A DNA stretch of 20,331 nt from Mesaphorura yosii (lineage: Eukaryota; Arthropoda; Collembola; Poduromorpha; Tullbergiidae), in the NCBI GenBank assembly GCA_009869945.1, contig WIXG01000809.1:1-20331 (forward strand), written 5' to 3'. Of the stretch, positions 16,306 through 20,331 are shown piece by piece (the stretch's first letter is position 1; the number at the start of each line of letters is the position of its first letter). Under the pieces are notes generated by a model. It did no database searches and was not told the origin of the DNA. It saw only the letters and a list, made by a program, of their open reading frames with translations. Position numbers and translations under genes: made by a program.

Positions 16306-17641
16306 ATGTTTTTTGAAAACGAGACGATCAGAGAGTTGCAAAAGGCTTTAAAAATCTCGAGGAGTCTCGGACAGGTTCCCTTTATGATAAGCCTTAAGCA
16401 GCGACGTTATAGAGTGATCAAGTCAAGGAAATTTTGGTGGCACGCTCGACTCAATCAATTTTTCTGCTTAATCTCCTTGCTAGGCTTGTCCTTAATGACT
16501 TACACCAGCCTCGCGCTTCGTGGTGTCATTCCGGATTTTTGTTGGGCCATCGCGGTGGGGGTTCAGATGGCATTTCCATTGTACATGTACGTACACGACA
16601 TTGTCCTGCATCATCCTTCTGAAATCGTTCTTCTCCTAAATTCGTCCATTGCACTCACTGAGCGGATAGACCGTAAGAATAGACTCTTCATCAGCTTTCA
16701 GCCCCTGTTGTGAACCTGATGTTAAATAGTACCATTTTGCAGAACTAGGCGTCCTTTCACCCACTGAGATTGAGTCTGACCGGGAATGTGGCCGAAACCT
16801 GCGAAAAGCAATGCGATCTATACATTGGACAGCAAAGTACATCGCTCAGCCCTTGTTCCTTCTCGTACCTCTGCTGTATTGGAGCGAGATTGTCTTTGTT
16901 GCTCTCGAAGCGTTTCGGCCTATTGAGTATGTAATTGGCCCCATACGTTACTGGTTCAAAATGTTTGCCATCATTCTTTCTGTACTGATTTATCTTTACC
17001 TTGCTTTGTGTGCAATTTGGTTTTCTCATTTTGCGGGAGTACTTACATCTGTCATAGCCTGCTACTTTCATCGCCTGGTGACCGTGAAACTCAAATTTGA
17101 CAATAGAATCTTTGCATATCCTCTGGAAGAAGGTATCAAAATCATTCACCACCCTAGAAACACAATGGCAATACACCGCATCATGAATCTTGGCATATAT
17201 ATGGTCATGAACTCTGGATCAACATTTTTGATGGTTTTTCATTTCCTAGTCATCGCAGGTCTCTCCTTTGGCATCTACTTCCTTGCTGGATACCGTGGTC
17301 CAGGGTATGAACGTGTGGTGGTCCTCGCCCTCGTTTCAATCTGTGGAAGTTATACGACTTTCCTCTTTCACCAGTTTGGCAAAGTCAACTCGTGCAGTCT
17401 CGACTTGCTGAGCTCATGGAAGCATGATTATATTTGTCATGGACGTGAGGGACAGGGTTGGGAAATTGACCGACGGGTTCTGCGTTCTCTTCGTTCTTTC
17501 CGAATCTACGCAGGCACAACATACTATTTTGACAAGAAAGTCACCTTGAAACTGTGGGATATAATAATAGACAAGAGTATTGTATTGCTCTCTGCTTTTC
17601 CCCTCAACTACGTTAAATACTATGCAATAGAATCCTATTAA
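16306..17641 (+). CDS. Seven-TM chemoreceptor-like protein, two exons
   Basis: Exon 1 is 16306-16672 and exon 2 is 16743-17641. The 70-bp intron has GTAAGA and TTTTGCAG ends, and joining gives an uninterrupted 421-aa frame (TERID then QLGVLSPTEIES). The N-terminal tail is about 47 residues long, with hydrophobic segments near 51-71, 77-97, 155-177, 194-216, 278-303, 313-332 and a last weaker one near 395-410. Near the end are YTTFLFHQF (326-334), loosely like the TY...QF motif of insect gustatory receptors, and VLRSLRSFRIYAGTTYYFD (368-386), a tail reminiscent of springtail receptor families. The first gene at 12918 is clearly remote in sequence and differs in gene structure. Ligand unknown. 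A distant AATAAA lies at 17844. Confidence 0.75.
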
Positions 17642-18639
17642 AATTGAACATATTTTCCGGTCGATGTCATTGTTGCAGCCATTACCGAATAGAAAAAGGG
17701 GATATTTTTTCACTGGTATTTTACTGTACTATATCGCCGCATAAAATATAGAAATGCTTCGAAGCTTTCAAGTCAAACCGCACCTGTGGGTCTTTGACAT
17801 TGGCAAAAACAAACACAAACAAAAAACTCCATAGAATGCCTTGAATAAATTAAAGCATTTAAATTTTAAGTCCATCAACGTTGGGCACCGAGCGCTGTAT
17901 CGTTGCAATATCGCTAGTATACACAAGCAGCCGGCTTTAGTCCCATACCTCGATACTTTCCTATGTGTGTAGCTCTGAATATCTGCTCCCAATCTTGAAA
18001 TCTGAGAAAATTCTGGCAAATAGTCTAATGCAGTCAGCAGAGTTCTTATGGAATTGTTCATGGCTTGCTTATCCAAGCCAGCGTCCCGGATTTGTAGCCT
18101 GAATGCGCAAGTCATTGGAGGAAACACTTACCCAGATCTTTAAAACATGTATGAAGTAATTTGATTGACAGAAAAGTTGGAAATTCTTTATGATTTGGGA
18201 TAATGAAATATTATCGGAAAGTAGATGACAATAACATTGAAACAATTCATAGCAAGGCATTATAATTCTCTAAGAACGGAAAATTTCCAATTTCCACAAA
18301 TGCAAAACAAATTTAGCCAAATGCATTTTAAGGAATCGTATTTCATGGAAATCCACCATACACACGTGAATCATTCATGGTAAAAGTTGACCGTTATGGA
18401 CAAGGCGAATCAAAAAGTGCTTTATTTTTTTTAAATAGTGCTTTATTTTTTTCCAGATAATACTTTTAGTGCTTTTTAAAAAGAATTTCCGTACATATAG
18501 ATAAATGCATTTACTTATTTGAACAAAATACGAATGCCAATACATTATCTGTCGTCACTTTCTTTACGAGAGTTCCGGTTATATAAAATTTTCAAATGAG
18601 TTTCCAAATTTTCATTGGTAAAACTTGTCCTGGCCGAAG
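17642..18639. other. AT-rich intergenic region
   Basis: No gene I can support. Leftward frames at 17768-18127 and 18069-18260 are separated by a good reverse-strand donor (CTGG|GTAAGT) near 18130 but encode nothing recognisable. At 18415-18480 there are three copies of AGTGCTTTAT-like units separated by T-runs. AATAAA at 17844-17849 could serve the receptor gene 203 bp upstream. Confidence 0.45.
18415..18480 (+). repeat. Short AGTGCTTTA / T-tract tandem repeat
   Basis: AGTGCTTT followed by a T- or A-rich run occurs at 18416, 18436 and 18468. The copies are 20 to 32 bp apart and degenerate. Confidence 0.5.
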
Positions 18640-18830
18640 TCAAAAGTCTTTTAAGCTGTGAAAATTCTTGTGGCATACTCGATTCAATCAGGATTTTTCT
18701 GTAGCTCTTTTCTGATAGCCTGTGTCCAGCTACTGTCAGTGTCTCGCTTCGTGGTCGTGTTCCCCTCTCGTATTGCGCTTTTCATCTGTTCATGGTTACC
18801 TCGCTCCCATTCTTCATATACGGGCAAGAT
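18640..18830 (+). pseudogene. Relic of a chemoreceptor-like gene
   Basis: The stretch around 18655-18700 matches the coding sequence of the second receptor at about 16425-16475. It encodes KFLWHTRFNQ where the intact gene has KFWWHARLNQFF, then two adjacent stops (TGA TAG). Similarity continues weakly through the TM1 region (TCTCGCTTCGTGGT against CTCGCGCTTCGTGGT) and fades by about 18830. Same orientation as the intact gene. Only this N-terminal part remains. Confidence 0.6.
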
Positions 18831-18939
18831 CTGGCCAGCTGCCGATACGGCGGGGCCGGCTGTCGGGGGTTGCAGTAATCGCTTCGCCGGAAGACACTAG
18901 CGCCTCGTCCTCGATGATGCAGAAGGCCCAACTGGACAT

Positions 18940-19341
18940 GATCTTGGAGAATTAGGCCATAATCCTGGCCCTGAAGTAGATGAGAAGAACCGAAATGATA
19001 ACGTTTTCGTGGAATTGGACGAAGGTGAGATTCAAATGCAAGAATTCTCACTCCCACCACTCCACCGATGAGCAAGCCACACCTTAAAGCTTGTCATGAA
19101 GACCGGTGCTTCCAACTCATTGAAAGGAAAGGGCGTTGGCCAGGCTGGCGAGTTCAAGAAAGTCTTTCGAGCAACAATGGTAAAGTGTGTATCACTGTGG
19201 AATAAGAGCTCATCTCCTAAATCAGTCGAAATAATCTTCAATTTGGCGTCAAAGCATCTCAAATCTCCAAATCAAACCCGTTGGAACTCTACTTATGATA
19301 CAATGATCAAACTATTAGCAAACAATGGAACCTTTTCCTGA
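18940..19341 (+). mobile_element. hAT-type transposase fossil
   Basis: One frame reads FSLPPLHR-stop-ASHTLKLVMKT and then, in the same frame, FKKVFRATMVKCVSLWNKS and SPNQTRWNSTYDTMIKLLAN. This is the order found in hAT/BED transposase-derived proteins: LPPH.RCASHTLNL, a KC..LWNKS block, then TRWNSTYD. The stop codon TGA at 19069-19071 sits exactly at the Cys of the CASHTL motif. An acidic stretch (VELDEGEIQ) precedes it, also usual for the family. The catalytic core before this block, the dimerisation domain after it and terminal inverted repeats were not found, so this is an inactive internal fragment. Confidence 0.75.
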
Positions 19342-19651
19342 GGATTCTATTTTCTCGATTCACGGCTTCGCTCTTCCGACTTTTTGCTCTTCAACAGTGA
19401 TGGAGCTGCAAAAAAAGCAGGGTCGTAAAACGATGGCGGTACTGAATGTCGGTAATTCTGGAACGAGTTCAGCACGAGGAGTTAAACTGCAACTCAGTTG
19501 CGGTTGAAAGTTCAAAGTCACCCGCGTGTGCTTTTCAAATGCGAAGGACGCGATGTGATAACAAAAAAAGCTTCAGGCTTCCCTTGACCATTCACCCTTT
19601 TATTCAAGAAAATCAATGTGTCCAGCAAGAAATGTGCGGACAGCATCGCAT
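19342..19651. other. No gene seen
   Basis: The sequence between the hAT fossil and the cysteine-rich frame holds only short frames (19325-19507 and 19446-19655 on the plus strand) without a signature. It may include unrecognised 3' parts of the transposon and the 3' flank of the leftward EB gene. Confidence 0.4.
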
Positions 19652-20210
19652 TTAATGCTCTTTGTACTCGACGTCCCTTCCACCCTCAGGCACTGCTCCC
19701 TCAATCTGTCGACGGCAATGTTTGGTTCCATCAGCAATTCGGGGCAGCGCGTCCGGTTCCTCGCCGCAAACGCCCCCGGCCTCGCAACCGATTCGATAAT
19801 ACTCGCAGTCGGTTGCCTTACCGGTCATCGTCATGCTCCACGGTCGGTTTGTGTAGCAAGTGCCGCCGACTCGGAAGGCGCCGCACCGCTTTCCCATGTC
19901 AGCGACGCAGGCTCCCCTCCTTTGGTCGTACCGCAGGTCCGGGAAAACACAGACGCAAGCCCCGCTCTCTCCTGAGCACGCCAACCCTATCAAGTAGTCT
20001 CACTGGTTCTCCCCGCTCCGTAGCCAAGAGTTGGGGAGCATCCACCCCATTTCGGGACGGTCGCAGCCCCGCGCTGGTGTCACAAGCGCATTTCCCGCTC
20101 GCTGCGTCGCAATACGTCGTGGCCACGCAGGAAGCGTTTGCATTGCACCCGGCGCCAAGATACGAGATGCATTTCCGCTGGTAATTATCAAAGTACTGAT
20201 TATGCATGTA
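19652..20210 (-). pseudogene. EB-module cysteine-rich protein, frame broken
   Basis: Leftward from about 20210 one frame encodes CISYLGAGCNANASC, then TTYCDAASGKCACDTSAGLR, the C...C.....C...GxCxCxxG pattern of arthropod/nematode EB modules, which are extracellular. Near 20045 the expected continuation (CSPTLGYGAG) is in a different frame. Near 19990 there are two stops, and the next module (ACSGESGACVCVFPDLRYD, then ADMGKRCGAFRVGGTCY) continues in a third frame to TAA at 19652. Two single-base indels would restore one continuous reading. This may be a real, recently broken gene or base-call error in the assembly. An acceptor-like TTACCAG near 20183 suggests that upstream exons lie beyond the window. 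I class it as a pseudogene with that reservation. Confidence 0.6.
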
Positions 20211-20331
20211 GTGTCATGATCACGACACGACAGTTTATGTAAATCGCAACAGTGGTTCCATACTGCTTGCGATAGACAGAAATATGAGACTTGTCGAGTT
20301 GCCTTTTGCCTTTTCGGCCCGGCACAGCGAT
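20211..20331. other. Window edge, possibly intron of the EB gene
   Basis: On the reverse strand this precedes the acceptor-like site of the EB-module frame. One reverse frame stays open to the edge (VPGRKGKRQLDKSHI), but nothing identifies it as exon or intron. Confidence 0.3.

Noticed and set aside
17768..18260. Two reverse frames separated by a good donor site
   Set aside because: The donor GTAAGT is convincing in isolation, but neither translated segment resembles a known domain and no acceptor restores a longer frame.

Overview
The window reads as arthropod nuclear DNA, most probably from a springtail (Collembola). The evidence is short GT-AG introns (55 to 85 bp) inside recognisable animal genes, AATAAA-type polyadenylation signals, a short TTAGG-type telomere-like tract, and several divergent seven-transmembrane chemoreceptor-like genes whose C-terminal arginine/leucine-rich tail recalls the large springtail gustatory-receptor-like expansions. 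The springtail assignment is an inference from family resemblance; no database was searched.

Layout from left to right. 1-110: palindromic TTCTCG repeat. 160-903 (-): four-TM TMEM272-like protein. 1221-2773 (+): open frames of uncertain status, one with F-box/LRR-like character and one rich in beta-strand-like glycine/asparagine runs; related-looking decayed coding traces recur at 5351-6070. 3299-4460 (-): two-exon cytosolic sulfotransferase. 6105-6343: 42-43 bp minisatellite. 6802-7880 (-): three-exon secreted CUB protein, followed upstream by a relic of the 3' end of a second copy. 8096-8253: 71-72 bp GCATGC-rich repeat. 8414-8899 (-): C-terminal piece resembling a divergent ionotropic receptor. 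10087-11464 (+): three-exon trypsin-fold protease with a C-terminal LDL-receptor class A domain and a terminal hydrophobic anchor. 12150-12510 (+): broken copy of the same kind of protease. 12918-14132 (+), 14597-15682 (-), 16306-17641 (+) and about 18640-18830 (+): chemoreceptor-like cluster with two open genes, one frameshifted pseudogene and one relic. 18940-19341 (+): hAT transposase fossil. 19652-20210 (-): cysteine-rich EB-module coding sequence with broken frame.

The genes do not form one pathway. They look like the local products of tandem duplication and decay in lineage-expanded families (chemoreceptors, secreted or surface CUB/protease/EB proteins, a sulfotransferase). I found no clear new multi-gene system. 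The most unusual single gene is the protease: its predicted signal-peptide cleavage would directly expose the Ile N-terminus that normally needs zymogen activation, its LDLa domain and membrane anchor are at the C-terminus, and failure to splice its second intron would give a soluble form ending within one codon. Exon structures were worked out by eye from reading frame and splice consensus.
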